A DNA stretch of 64,000 nt from NCBI RefSeq assembly GCF_051297175.1, contig NZ_JBINNY010000001.1, positions 3,100,001 through 3,164,000 of the forward strand. Direction: 5' to 3'. The DNA is from Dryocola sp051297175 (GTDB lineage: Bacteria > Pseudomonadota > Gammaproteobacteria > Enterobacterales > Enterobacteriaceae). The translations under genes and the position numbers were made by a program. Positions 42,793 to 52,129 of the stretch are shown piece by piece (positions within the stretch are counted from its first letter, which is position 1; the number at the start of each line of letters is the position of its first letter). The notes below the pieces were generated by a model. It worked only from the letters and a program-made list of their open reading frames with translations. It searched no databases and had not been told where the DNA came from.

Positions 42793-45700
42793 ATGGGCAC
42801 TACTACCATGGGTGTTAAGCTCGACGAAGCGACGCGCGAACGTATAAAGCACGCGGCCACGCGCATTGACCGCACCCCGCACTGGCTTATCAAACAGGCA
42901 ATCTTCAGCTACCTTGAACGCCTGGAAAATAATGACGAGCTGCCGGAGCTGCCCGCCCTGCTGCTGGGCGCGGCTAACGAAAGCGAGGAAGCGGCCCCGG
43001 TGGCCGACGAAGCGCACCAGCCTTTCCTCGACTTTGCCGAGCAGATTCTGCCGCAGTCCGTCAGCCGCGCGGCGATTACCGCCGCCTGGCGTCGCCCGGA
43101 AACCGACGCCGTGCCGATGATTCTGGAACAGGCCCGCCTGCCTGCGCCTATCGCCGAACAAACCCACAAACTGGCCTACCAGCTTGCCGAAAAACTGCGC
43201 AACCAGAAGAGCGCCTCCGGCCGGGCGGGCATGGTACAAGGTTTGCTGCAGGAATTCTCGCTTTCCTCGCAGGAAGGCGTGGCGCTGATGTGCCTGGCAG
43301 AAGCTTTATTGCGCATTCCGGACAAAGCCACGCGCGACGCGCTGATCCGCGACAAAATCAGCAACGGCAACTGGCACTCGCACATTGGCCGCAGCCCGTC
43401 GCTGTTCGTCAACGCCGCCACCTGGGGTCTGCTGTTTACCGGCCGCCTGGTCTCCACGCATAACGAAGCCAGCCTCTCCCACTCGCTGAACCGCATCATC
43501 GGCAAGAGCGGGGAGCCGCTGATCCGCAAAGGCGTAGACATGGCGATGCGCCTGATGGGCGAGCAGTTTGTTACCGGTGAAACCATCGCCGAGGCGCTGG
43601 CCAACGCCCGCAAGCTGGAAGAGAAAGGCTTCCGCTACTCCTACGACATGCTCGGCGAAGCCGCGCTAACCGCAGCCGACGCTCAGGCCTACATGGTTTC
43701 CTACCAGCAGGCGATCCACGCCATCGGCAAAGCCTCCAACGGCCGCGGGATTTATGAAGGGCCCGGGATTTCCATCAAGCTTTCCGCGCTGCACCCGCGC
43801 TACAGCCGCGCGCAGTACGACCGCGTGATGGACGAACTGTACCCGCGCCTGAAGTCGCTGACCCTGCTGGCCCGCCAGTACGACATCGGCATTAACATCG
43901 ACGCCGAAGAGGCCGACCGCCTGGAAATCTCCCTCGACCTGCTGGAAAAACTCTGCTTCGAGCCGGAACTGGCGGGCTGGAACGGCATCGGCTTTGTGAT
44001 TCAGGCCTACCAGAAACGCTGCCCGTTCGTGATTGATTACCTGGTGGATCTCGCCACCCGCAGCCGTCGCCGCCTGATGATCCGCCTGGTGAAAGGCGCC
44101 TACTGGGACAGCGAAATCAAGCGCGCCCAGATGGACGGCCTGGAAGGCTACCCGGTCTACACCCGCAAGGTGTACACCGATATCTCCTATCTCGCCTGCG
44201 CGAAAAAGCTGCTGGCGGTGCCGAACCTGATTTATCCGCAGTTCGCCACCCACAACGCCCATACGCTGGCGGCGATTTACAACCTCGCCGGGCAAAACTA
44301 CTACCCCGGCCAGTACGAATTCCAGTGCCTGCACGGCATGGGCGAGCCGCTTTACGACCAGGTGGTGGGGAAAATTGCCGACGGCAAGCTCAACCGCCCG
44401 TGCCGAATTTACGCCCCGGTTGGCACGCACGAAACGCTGCTCGCCTACCTGGTGCGCCGCCTGCTGGAAAACGGCGCGAACACCTCCTTCGTTAACCGTA
44501 TCGCCGACGCCACGCTGCCGCTCGACGAGCTGGTTGCTGACCCGGTGACCGCCACCGAAGCGCTTGCCGGAAAAGAGGGCCAGCTTGGCCTGCCGCATCC
44601 GAAAATCGCGCTGCCGAAGGATCTCTACGGCGCGGGCCGCAGCAACTCCAGCGGCCTGGATCTCGCCAACGAACACCGCCTTGCCTCGCTCTCTTCCGCC
44701 CTGCTCAACAGCGCGGCGCAAAAATGGCAGGCGCTGCCGATCCTTGAAGAAGCCGTGAATCCCGGCGACATGGTGCCGGTGAAGAACCCTGCGGAACCCA
44801 ACGACATCGTCGGCTATATGCGTGAAGCAACCCAGGACGAGGTATCCCGCGCGCTGGAAAGCGCGGTGAACAACGCGCCAATTTGGTTTGCCACGCCGCC
44901 GCAGGAGCGCGCCGCCATTCTCGAACGCGCGGCCGTCATCATGGAAGGCCAGATGCAGCAGCTGATCGGCATTCTGGTGCGTGAAGCGGGCAAAACCTTC
45001 AGCAACGCCATCGCCGAGGTGCGCGAGGCGGTCGATTTCCTGCGCTACTACGCGGGCCAGGTGCGCGACGACTTTGACAACGAAACGCACCGCCCGCTGG
45101 GGCCGGTGGTCTGCATCAGCCCGTGGAACTTCCCGCTGGCGATCTTTACCGGACAAATTGCCGCCGCGCTGGCCGCGGGCAACAGCGTGCTGGCGAAGCC
45201 TGCCGAACAAACGCCGCTGATTGCAGCCCAGGGCGTGGCAATCCTTCTTGAGGCAGGCGTGCCTGCGGGCGTGCTACAGCTGCTGCCGGGCAGCGGCGAA
45301 AAGGTCGGTGCTCAACTGACCGGCGACGCCCGCGTGCGCGGCGTCATGTTTACCGGCTCGACGGAAGTGGCAACGCTGCTGCAACGCAATATTGCCGACC
45401 GCCTCGACCCGCAGGGCCGCCCAACGCCGCTCGTCGCCGAAACCGGCGGCCTGAACGCGATGATCGTCGACTCGTCGGCGCTGACCGAACAGGTGGTGGT
45501 CGACGTGGTGGCCTCCGCCTTCGACAGCGCGGGCCAGCGCTGTTCAGCCCTGCGCGTGCTGTGCATCCAGGATGACGTTGCCGAGCACACGCTGCAAATG
45601 CTGCGCGGCGCGATGGCGGAATGCCGCATGGGCAACCCGGGCCGCCTGACTACGGACATCGGCCCGGTTATCGATGCCGAAGCAAAAGAGAATATTGACC

Positions 45701-46755
45701 GGCACATCCAGGCCATGCGCAGCAAAGGCCGCAAGATCTTCCAGGCCGCGCGTGAAAACGCCGAGGATATGAAAGAGTGGCAAAGCGGCACCTTCGTCGC
45801 GCCAACGCTTATCGAGCTGGAAAGCTTCGACGAGATGCAAAAAGAGGTCTTCGGGCCGGTGCTGCACGTGGTGCGCTACAGCCGTAACAACCTTGAGTCT
45901 CTGATCGAGCAGATTAACGCGGCGGGCTACGGCCTGACGCTCGGCGTGCATACCCGCATCGACGAAACCATTGCCCAAGTGACCGGTTCCGCCCACGTCG
46001 GCAACATGTACGTGAACCGTAATATGGTCGGCGCGGTGGTTGGCGTACAGCCGTTCGGCGGCGAAGGCCTGTCCGGAACCGGGCCGAAGGCCGGTGGCCC
46101 GCTTTATCTGTATCGCCTGCTGGCTAACCGCCCGGAAGGCGCGCTGCAAACGACCCTCACCCGCCACGACGCCGAGCTGCCGGTGGACGCGACGTTAAAA
46201 GCTAACCTTCAGGAAGCGCACGGCGCGCTGACGCAGTGGGCGGCAAGCCGTGGCGATCTCCACGCCGTCTGCGAACGCTTCGCCCGGCTTGCCCAAAGCG
46301 GCACGCTGCGCCAGCTGCCGGGGCCAACGGGCGAGCGCAACACCTACGCGCTGATGCCGCGCGAGCGCGTGCTCTGCGTGGCGGATAACGAACGGGATGC
46401 GCTGGTTCAGCTGTCGGCGGTCACCGGCGTCGGCAGCCGCGCGCTGTGGGCCGACGATCGGCTCCATCGTGATTTAGCGAAACAGCTCCCGGCAGTGGTG
46501 CAGCAAAAGATCGACTTTGCCAAACCGGAAGCGCTCGTCGGCCAGCGGTTTGACGCGGTTATCTACCACGGCGACTCCGACCAGCTGCGCAGCCTGTGCG
46601 AAAAAGTGGCCGCTCGCGAAGGGGCGATTGTTTCGGTGCAGGGCTTTGCGCGGGAGGAAACCAACCTGCTGCTGGAACGTCTGTACGTCGAGCGTTCCCT
46701 GAGCGTGAACACCGCCGCAGCGGGCGGCAACGCCAGCCTGATGACAATCGGCTAA
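42793..46755 (+). CDS. putA: Trifunctional proline dehydrogenase / P5C dehydrogenase / repressor PutA
   Basis: A 1320-residue protein, exactly the E. coli length. An N-terminal ribbon-helix-helix DNA-binding domain (about 1-50) precedes the FAD-dependent proline dehydrogenase (about 260-610, with LVKGAYWDSEIK). The pyrroline-5-carboxylate dehydrogenase (about 650-1110) has catalytic Cys in GQRCSALR near 917, and a C-terminal domain ends SLMTIG. It oxidises proline to glutamate and represses put genes. ATG 42793 is chosen because AAGGAG precedes it; upstream in-frame codons fall in the ERIC element. Confidence 0.97.
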   Translation: MGTTTMGVKLDEATRERIKHAATRIDRTPHWLIKQAIFSYLERLENNDELPELPALLLGAANESEEAAPVADEAHQPFLDFAEQILPQSVSRAAITAAWRRPETDAVPMILEQARLPAPIAEQTHKLAYQLAEKLRNQKSASGRAGMVQGLLQEFSLSSQEGVALMCLAEALLRIPDKATRDALIRDKISNGNWHSHIGRSPSLFVNAATWGLLFTGRLVSTHNEASLSHSLNRIIGKSGEPLIRKGVDMAMRLMGEQFVTGETIAEALANARKLEEKGFRYSYDMLGEAALTAADAQAYMVSYQQAIHAIGKASNGRGIYEGPGISIKLSALHPRYSRAQYDRVMDELYPRLKSLTLLARQYDIGINIDAEEADRLEISLDLLEKLCFEPELAGWNGIGFVIQAYQKRCPFVIDYLVDLATRSRRRLMIRLVKGAYWDSEIKRAQMDGLEGYPVYTRKVYTDISYLACAKKLLAVPNLIYPQFATHNAHTLAAIYNLAGQNYYPGQYEFQCLHGMGEPLYDQVVGKIADGKLNRPCRIYAPVGTHETLLAYLVRRLLENGANTSFVNRIADATLPLDELVADPVTATEALAGKEGQLGLPHPKIALPKDLYGAGRSNSSGLDLANEHRLASLSSALLNSAAQKWQALPILEEAVNPGDMVPVKNPAEPNDIVGYMREATQDEVSRALESAVNNAPIWFATPPQERAAILERAAVIMEGQMQQLIGILVREAGKTFSNAIAEVREAVDFLRYYAGQVRDDFDNETHRPLGPVVCISPWNFPLAIFTGQIAAALAAGNSVLAKPAEQTPLIAAQGVAILLEAGVPAGVLQLLPGSGEKVGAQLTGDARVRGVMFTGSTEVATLLQRNIADRLDPQGRPTPLVAETGGLNAMIVDSSALTEQVVVDVVASAFDSAGQRCSALRVLCIQDDVAEHTLQMLRGAMAECRMGNPGRLTTDIGPVIDAEAKENIDRHIQAMRSKGRKIFQAARENAEDMKEWQSGTFVAPTLIELESFDEMQKEVFGPVLHVVRYSRNNLESLIEQINAAGYGLTLGVHTRIDETIAQVTGSAHVGNMYVNRNMVGAVVGVQPFGGEGLSGTGPKAGGPLYLYRLLANRPEGALQTTLTRHDAELPVDATLKANLQEAHGALTQWAASRGDLHAVCERFARLAQSGTLRQLPGPTGERNTYALMPRERVLCVADNERDALVQLSAVTGVGSRALWADDRLHRDLAKQLPAVVQQKIDFAKPEALVGQRFDAVIYHGDSDQLRSLCEKVAAREGAIVSVQGFAREETNLLLERLYVERSLSVNTAAAGGNASLMTIG

Positions 46756-46789
46756 GGCTTCGCTATCGTAGGTTAATTCGATTCGGTAT

Positions 46790-46819
46790 GAGGGAGTGCC
46801 CAACGGCCTCCCTCTTTTT
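46790..46819 (+). terminator. Terminator of putA
   Basis: Stem GAGGGAG/CTCCCTC followed by five T residues, 34 bases after the stop codon. Confidence 0.85.
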
Positions 46820-46874
46820 AACCACTGCGGCGGGTGGCGCGAGCTTTCCCCGCCCCTACGAAAAGGATCTGATC

Positions 46875-47279
46875 GTGATAAAAAAACGCTTAATTCTCGC
46901 GCTTTGCGGCCTGCTGCTTAGCACCGGCGCGCTGGCCGATGCCTGCGACTCGGCTACCTCGCAGGCGGACATGAATCAGTGCTACGGCGCTGAATATAAA
47001 AAGCAGGACGACGAGCTGAATAAGACCTACCAGCAGGTGATGAAGCGCGCAAACGACAAACAGAAAACGCAGCTCAAGGCGGCGCAAAACGCGTGGATTG
47101 CCTTTCGTGATGCCGACTGCGAGCTGCTAAGCTCGGGCGCGGAAACCGGCTCGGTCTACCCGATGGTTCACGCCATCTGCATGGCGGACAAAACCCGCGA
47201 GCGCACCGAACTGCTGAAAAGCACCCTTCAGTGCGAAGAGGGCGACGTCAGCTGCGTCTTCCCTCCCCAGCCAAATTAA
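46875..47279 (+). CDS. Secreted DUF1311 (LprI-like) protein
   Basis: A 134-residue protein starting with GTG, seven bases after AGGA. Signal peptide ends LADA (about residue 20). The mature part has the DUF1311/LprI pattern DMNQCYGAEYKKQDDELNKT, with four more Cys in two pairs near the C-terminus. Some members inhibit lysozyme; the role of this one is unknown. Its last four bases overlap the convergent rutR gene. It is not part of the E. coli K-12 arrangement at this place. Confidence 0.85.
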   Translation: MIKKRLILALCGLLLSTGALADACDSATSQADMNQCYGAEYKKQDDELNKTYQQVMKRANDKQKTQLKAAQNAWIAFRDADCELLSSGAETGSVYPMVHAICMADKTRERTELLKSTLQCEEGDVSCVFPPQPN

Positions 47280-47920
47280 CGTACCCGAATCCCTTCAATA
47301 ATCATCCGCTGCACGTTTTCCACCGTGCGGCGGAAAAAGTCCTCATTGCTCAAGCTGCTGCCCGTCACCGCCTCAACCTGGCTTGCGAAGTCCGCGTAAT
47401 GCTGCGTGGTGGCCCACAGCATAAAGATCAGATGGTGCGGATCGACCGCCGCCAGCCTGCCGCTCGCCACCCAGCCCGCGATAATCGCCGACTTGTCCTC
47501 AACCAGGGTTTTCAGGTCGCCGGTTAGCTCTTCTTTTAACAGCGGCGCGCCCTGGAGCATTTCAAGGCAGAACAGGCGCGAGGCCTGCGGAAAGTCGCGC
47601 GAGACTTCAAGCTTCAGGCGAATGTATTCCCCGATGGCGACCAGCGGCTCCAGATCCTCGCGGAACGCGCGCAGCGGCGCGAGCCAGATATCGAGGATTT
47701 GCTTGAGTACCGCAACATAGAGCGCTTCTTTTGAAGGGTAATAATAGAGAAGGTTGGTTTTCGACACCTCGGCGCGTTCGGCAACCTTTTCAAGGCTGGT
47801 GCCGTGGATACCGTATTGAGAAAAGAACTCCAGGCCTGCGGCCAGAATGGCCTGTTTTTTGGCGGCTACGGCGATCGATCGCCGCCCCGTTTGTTTGGTT
47901 TGTAATACGCCTTCAGCCAT
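47276..47920 (-). CDS. rutR: TetR-family regulator RutR
   Basis: A 214-residue regulator very similar to E. coli RutR. The helix-turn-helix is at about 35-60 (VAERAEVSKTNLLYYYPSKEALY) and the effector domain keeps WLAPLRAFREDLEPL and FMLWATTQHYADFA. RutR senses uracil and thymine and represses the rutA-G operon in E. coli. That operon is not next to this gene, although it is divergent from rutR in E. coli. ATG 47920 gives the family length. The gene would still regulate other pyrimidine- and glutamate-related targets. Confidence 0.93.
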   Translation of the reverse strand: MAEGVLQTKQTGRRSIAVAAKKQAILAAGLEFFSQYGIHGTSLEKVAERAEVSKTNLLYYYPSKEALYVAVLKQILDIWLAPLRAFREDLEPLVAIGEYIRLKLEVSRDFPQASRLFCLEMLQGAPLLKEELTGDLKTLVEDKSAIIAGWVASGRLAAVDPHHLIFMLWATTQHYADFASQVEAVTGSSLSNEDFFRRTVENVQRMIIEGIRVR

Positions 47921-48034
47921 GCGAGAACCCCCTACTAAGATATTCCTCAAGCATAGCTTAATCGTATGTTTTCAACGATATATTTGAACTTTGTACGCGT
48001 GGGAGTGCTGGATTTTTACGCCAATGCGGCAGCT

Positions 48035-48967
48035 TCAGGAGCCCTGCTGCGATATATCGTTTTCCGTCACCGCCCGCGCCTGAACTTTCTTGCGCTTTAA
48101 CTTCAATTCGCTGACCAGTACGCCAAGCACGATCAGCGCGCCGCCGAGCAGCGCCAGCATCGGCAAACGCTCCCCCGCAATACGCCCGAAAACGCCTGCC
48201 CAAACCGGCTCGCCGGTGTAAATCACCGTGGCGCGGGTCGGGGAAACGCTGCGCTGCGCCCAGTTCATCGTCACCTGAATAATAGCGCTGAAAATGCCAA
48301 GCCCGAGGGCGATGACCACCAGCCCCGTGCTGAACGGCGGAACGCTCTCCCCGGCTGGCACCATCGTCGCAAAGGCCACGACCGACGCGGTTGCCAGCTG
48401 AACGACCGTAACGCGCTTGATGTCCACCTTCCCGGCCCACAGGCTTATCATGATGATTTCGGCGGCAATCGCCAGGGCGCTTATCAGCGTGATAATTTCG
48501 CCCGCGCCAAGCGTAAGCGACGTGCCCTCCGGCCCGGCCAGAAATATCAGCCCCACAAACGCCAGCGCCACGCCTATCCACGACATCAGCCCAGGCATTT
48601 TACCCAGGCAAACCCATTGCAAAACCGGCACCAGCGGAACGTACATCGCGGTGATAAAAGCGGATTTGCTGCTGGGAATGGTTTGCAGCCCCCAGGTCTG
48701 CATGCTGTAGCCAATGGCGATTGACACCCCAATCGCCACGCCCGCCTTCACTTCAAGCCATGTCAGCCCGCGCAGGGATTTCAGCGACAGCAGCCCGACG
48801 GCCAGGGCGGCTGTCGCAAAACGCAGGCCGACGAAAAAGAACGGCCCGCTCATGGTCATCGCGTACTGCACGGCAAGGAAGGTTCCGCCCCAGAACATGG
48901 TAATCAGGATGAGTATCGCTTCCTGAGGTTTGACGGAAAAGGCGTAGCGGCGCAGCAATGCGGACAT
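48035..48967 (-). CDS. EamA/DMT-family transporter
   Basis: A 310-residue membrane protein with ten helices in two EamA repeats (first: LILITMFWGGTFLAVQYAM; second: LISALAIAAEIIMISLWAGK). Such transporters export metabolites or amino acids; the substrate is unknown. It ends 114 bases before rutR on the same strand, occupying the place where rutA begins in E. coli, and has a basic C-terminal tail. Confidence 0.88.
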   Translation of the reverse strand: MSALLRRYAFSVKPQEAILILITMFWGGTFLAVQYAMTMSGPFFFVGLRFATAALAVGLLSLKSLRGLTWLEVKAGVAIGVSIAIGYSMQTWGLQTIPSSKSAFITAMYVPLVPVLQWVCLGKMPGLMSWIGVALAFVGLIFLAGPEGTSLTLGAGEIITLISALAIAAEIIMISLWAGKVDIKRVTVVQLATASVVAFATMVPAGESVPPFSTGLVVIALGLGIFSAIIQVTMNWAQRSVSPTRATVIYTGEPVWAGVFGRIAGERLPMLALLGGALIVLGVLVSELKLKRKKVQARAVTENDISQQGS

Positions 48968-49050
48968 GACGTTACCAGCATGAATTCAGAGGATGAATAA
49001 GAGAGGCGACTATAGTGCGATCGGTTAGCGGGGGGCGCAATGGGGGCGAG

Positions 49051-49082
49051 AAAATAAAAAACCGCCGGAAAGGTCCGGCGGT
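49051..49082 (-). terminator. Terminator downstream of ymdF
   Basis: Stem ACCGCCGGA/TCCGGCGGT; the minus strand then has TTTTTATTTT. Confidence 0.88.
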
Positions 49083-49139
49083 CGGGACGGGCAATCAGCC
49101 GTGATGTGAAACCAGGTGACTAATCGCTTTTAGCTTAGG

Positions 49140-49331
49140 CTACTTACTTTTATTACCGTTACCGCTACTGCTGCCATGGCTGTTTTTGCCCCCTTTTTGG
49201 CCTGCTTCAGAGGCGCGCTGCGGGTCATTTTTAAAGTTCCCGCCGCTGTGCTGGCCACCTTTACGACCTGCTTCTGATGCTCTTTCACGGTCTTCAGCGA
49301 AATTACCTGAACCACCACGATGGTTTGCCAT
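49140..49331 (-). CDS. ymdF: Stress-associated glycine-rich protein YmdF (YciG family)
   Basis: A 63-residue basic, glycine-rich protein with the KGG/CON-type repeat RASEAGRKGGQHSGGNFKND followed by RASEAGQKGG. YciG-family proteins are RpoS-linked; a role in motility or stress has been proposed, but the activity is not known. In E. coli ymdF is also next to wrbA. ATG 49331 follows GGAGG. Confidence 0.92.
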   Translation of the reverse strand: MANHRGGSGNFAEDRERASEAGRKGGQHSGGNFKNDPQRASEAGQKGGKNSHGSSSGNGNKSK

Positions 49332-49724
49332 TTCTAACCTCCAGATTGGTGAAATTATTAAGTCATCATTCTGCATTCAGTAAAAGAGAGATTCTTTCAC
49401 CGCGCGGCCTGAGGCTTGTGCCGTCATCGTTGCCGCGTGGAACTAAGCTTAGTGTAGTGAGGCCAATTGACCAGTAAACGGTAATATTTCGCAACATGTA
49501 ATCGCCGGAAAGACTGAATTTTTAAACGGCGTAACCCATAAGATATTCTTATTTTTGGCGAAATAATCACCTTCTGAAAATGTGACCTAATGCTACATTT
49601 CGGCGCTTTGCCGGAAGATTGTGGTGCATCAATGAAAAGGCAGTCTGGTTTGCACTCTGCGGCACAGGGCATATCTTTAAAGTACCGCTGCAAAACGCTG
49701 CAGTTCTTTGAGGAGTGAAGAAAG
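49332..49724. promoter_or_regulatory. ymdF-wrbA divergent region
   Basis: About 390 bases without a supportable gene. TTGCAC (49650-49655) and TATCTT (49672-49677), 16 bases apart, form a candidate wrbA promoter. Both flanking genes belong to the general stress response in E. coli. Short minus-strand frames here lack binding sites. Confidence 0.4.
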
Positions 49725-50321
49725 ATGGCAAAAGTACTGGTGCTCTATTATTCCATGTATGGACATATCGAAACCATGGCTCACGCCGTGGCAGAAGGCG
49801 CTCAGAAGGTTGATGGTGTGGAAGTCACGGTGAAACGCGTGCCCGAAACCATGTCGGCCGAAGCCTTCCTGAAAGCGGGCGGCAAGACGCAAAATGCCCC
49901 GCAGGCCACGCCGCAGGAGCTGGCAGAGTACGACGCCATTATATTCGGTACCCCAACCCGCTTCGGCAACATGTCCGGGCAAATGCGCACCTTCCTCGAC
50001 CAGACCGGTGGCCTGTGGGCGTCCGGCGGGCTTTACGGCAAGCTTGCCAGCGTGTTTAGCTCAACCGGCACCGGCGGCGGGCAGGAACACACGATTTCCT
50101 CCACCTGGACTACGCTTGCACATCATGGGATGGTCATTGTGCCGATCGGCTATGCGGCGCAGGAGCTGTTCGATGTTTCTCAGGTACGCGGCGGCACGCC
50201 GTACGGTGCCACAACGATTGCCGGTGCCGACGGTTCACGCCAGCCGAGCAATGAGGAGCTGTCCATCGCTCGCTATCAGGGTGAATACGTAGCGGGCCTG
50301 GCGGTCAAGCTGCACGGTTAA
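49725..50321 (+). CDS. wrbA: NAD(P)H:quinone oxidoreductase WrbA
   Basis: A 198-residue flavodoxin-like enzyme, same length as in E. coli. FMN phosphate site YYSMYGHIETMA (residues 8-19), PTRFGNMSGQMRTFLDQTGG (about 77-96) and the final YVAGLAVKL are conserved. It reduces quinones by two electrons, protecting against oxidative stress. yccJ follows after 45 bases. Confidence 0.97.
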   Translation: MAKVLVLYYSMYGHIETMAHAVAEGAQKVDGVEVTVKRVPETMSAEAFLKAGGKTQNAPQATPQELAEYDAIIFGTPTRFGNMSGQMRTFLDQTGGLWASGGLYGKLASVFSSTGTGGGQEHTISSTWTTLAHHGMVIVPIGYAAQELFDVSQVRGGTPYGATTIAGADGSRQPSNEELSIARYQGEYVAGLAVKLHG

Positions 50322-50366
50322 TAACGACACGGTTAATAACAATTCGATTAATGAAAGGAGAAGCCT

Positions 50367-50594
50367 ATGCCAACTCAAGAATCCAAAGCGCATCACGTCG
50401 GGGAATGGGCGAGCCTCCGCAACACTTCTCCTGAAATAGCGGAAGCTATTTTCGAAGTGGCGAAGTACGACGAAAAGCTCGCCGAGAAAATTTGGGAAGA
50501 AGGCAGCGATGAAGTGCTGCTGAAGGCGTTTGAGAAAACGGATAAAGATTCGCTGTTTTGGGGCGAACAGACCATCGAACGTAAAAACGTTTAG
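50367..50594 (+). CDS. yccJ: Small conserved protein YccJ
   Basis: A 75-residue acidic protein with the family's SKAHHVGEWASLRNTSPEIA start and the same length as in E. coli. It is probably cotranscribed with wrbA. AAAGGAG precedes ATG. Function unknown. Confidence 0.93.
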   Translation: MPTQESKAHHVGEWASLRNTSPEIAEAIFEVAKYDEKLAEKIWEEGSDEVLLKAFEKTDKDSLFWGEQTIERKNV

Positions 50595-50601
50595 CGTGAA
50601 A

Positions 50602-50628
50602 AACCCCGCGATGCCGCGGGGTTAGTTC
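50602..50628 (+). terminator. Terminator of wrbA-yccJ
   Basis: Stem AACCCCGCG/CGCGGGGTT followed by a weak T-rich stretch. Confidence 0.8.
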
Positions 50629-50633
50629 TTTCA

Positions 50634-50707
50634 GGTGGATGGTGCTTTCGCTTATCCACCCTACAATTCAGACAAATATAGGTCGGGTAAGCGAAGCGCC
50701 ACCCGAC
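50634..50707. repeat. REP-like pair between yccJ and agp
   Basis: GGTGGAT...ATCCACC (50634-50660) and GTCGGGT...ACCCGAC (50682-50707), arranged as at 40638-40724, between two convergent genes. Confidence 0.82.
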
Positions 50708-50719
50708 TTTCACAGTGAA

Positions 50720-51967
50720 TTACTTCTCTGCCACCGTCTTATTCAACACCTCGGTGAATTTATCCCACGGACAAAAACCGTTCGCATCCGTCGGGCAGCC
50801 GTTAAGCTGCAGCGTGACGCGTTTTGGCGGCTGTTGCAGGCTCAGCACTTCGCCGTTGCGCAGCTGCTCGCTGCTCTGATAGACGTATTCCACCTTCATC
50901 AGCTCGCGGTTGTTGTTGGCGTCGTGCCAGCGCTGGAACATGATTTTGCCGCCGATTGGCGTGCGCTCGTTTTGCTCCGGCAGCTGATAATCCTTGAAAT
51001 CCATCGCGGTCAGCAGCGAAGCAATGTTGGAGTCATGCCCAACCAGCAGGGTGATTTTCGGCCCCTTCGCTTCGCCACCCGCCAGCGCCTTCTGGATGTA
51101 TTTCACCAGCGGTGCGGCGACGTTGCGCGCTACTTCAGGTGAGGTGAACAGCGTGTCCTGATAGCCGTTTTTCAGCTGTGACAGCACGCGCCACTGCTGG
51201 TCGGTTTTGATTTGGCCCCAGGCAACCTGGTCAAGCGGGAATCCTTCGTAATACTGCAACGTGAAAGCGTCCACCAGCGAGTTGCCGACCTTCAGCGGGC
51301 CGCTCACGCCCGGCTCTTCCTTGGCGTTAGCGGTAAACTTGTCCTTCGCAGCGGTGAGGTCACACTGCTGTTTTTCTTTGCAGGTTGGCGAATCCTTAAA
51401 GTCGGTGACCTGCTCGAGCAGCTTGTAGCTGTCCTCAAGCTTGTAGTGCTCGCGCTGGGCCTCCATCGCCTTCACCGCCGCCTGCTGGAACTCCGGCGAG
51501 TCGTTGGTGATGACCGGGTTGAAGGTTGGGTCCATGGTGCCCATTTTTTCCTGATGGTGTACGGGCACGTCGCAGCCGGGGAACGCCCCGGTGATAAAGA
51601 ACTGGGCGGTCGCCACGGTGCGCTGCAGGCTGTTGGCGTAGGCATAAACGCTTTGCGGCGTTGGGCACTCCCCGCTTTTCACCAGCCCCTGCTCGGCCAG
51701 CCATTCACGCATGTAATGACCCATGTACACTTCCAGCACGCCACCTTTGGTGGTGAGCTGCCCGCCCGGCACGTCCCATTCAGGCCATGATTGCGCGGTC
51801 GACTGTTCCAGCACGCTGCCGTTGTTCGCCAGCGGCGCGCGCAGGTTGTGGCGGCTCATCAGCAGAACCTGCTCAAGCTGATACCCATCCGGAGCGGCTT
51901 CGGCATTCGCCATTCCCGGAGCAAAACAGGCCACGGCCAGTAATGAGGCGACGATTTTTTTATTCAT
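50720..51967 (-). CDS. agp: Periplasmic glucose-1-phosphatase
   Basis: A 415-residue histidine acid phosphatase. Signal peptide ends ANA (about residue 22); catalytic SRHNLRAP (38-45; RHxxRxP) and the proton donor in VGHDSNIAS near 313 are present. It releases glucose from glucose-1-phosphate in the periplasm and can act on inositol phosphates. Same neighbourhood as in E. coli. Confidence 0.95.
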   Translation of the reverse strand: MNKKIVASLLAVACFAPGMANAEAAPDGYQLEQVLLMSRHNLRAPLANNGSVLEQSTAQSWPEWDVPGGQLTTKGGVLEVYMGHYMREWLAEQGLVKSGECPTPQSVYAYANSLQRTVATAQFFITGAFPGCDVPVHHQEKMGTMDPTFNPVITNDSPEFQQAAVKAMEAQREHYKLEDSYKLLEQVTDFKDSPTCKEKQQCDLTAAKDKFTANAKEEPGVSGPLKVGNSLVDAFTLQYYEGFPLDQVAWGQIKTDQQWRVLSQLKNGYQDTLFTSPEVARNVAAPLVKYIQKALAGGEAKGPKITLLVGHDSNIASLLTAMDFKDYQLPEQNERTPIGGKIMFQRWHDANNNRELMKVEYVYQSSEQLRNGEVLSLQQPPKRVTLQLNGCPTDANGFCPWDKFTEVLNKTVAEK

Positions 51968-52109
51968 TCCTTATTCCTCAAGAGGTTATTGCAGCAAAAG
52001 TGCCGTCGTACAGTTTGGCAGAAAAAAAGCCGCCCGCCCGGTAACGGGATCGCAAAACGGTGGATTGCGGGTTGGCGCGCCCGGCCGATAAGTTTTATAA
52101 TTAAACTAT

Positions 52110-52118
52110 TATCGTTAA
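52110..52118 (+). promoter_or_regulatory. Candidate HxlR operator, copy 1
   Basis: TATCGTTAA within an AT-rich stretch just before the regulator gene; the same nonamer occurs before the SDR gene at 52707. Confidence 0.4.
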
Positions 52119-52129
52119 CCGGAGGCCGT

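Noticed and set aside
43666..45210. 514-codon minus-strand open frame opposite putA
   Set aside because: It is the mirror of highly conserved putA coding sequence in GC-rich DNA, has no recognisable domain and no ribosome-binding site.
49424..49693. 89-codon minus-strand open frame between ymdF and wrbA
   Set aside because: It covers the wrbA promoter region, lacks a ribosome-binding site and resembles no known protein.
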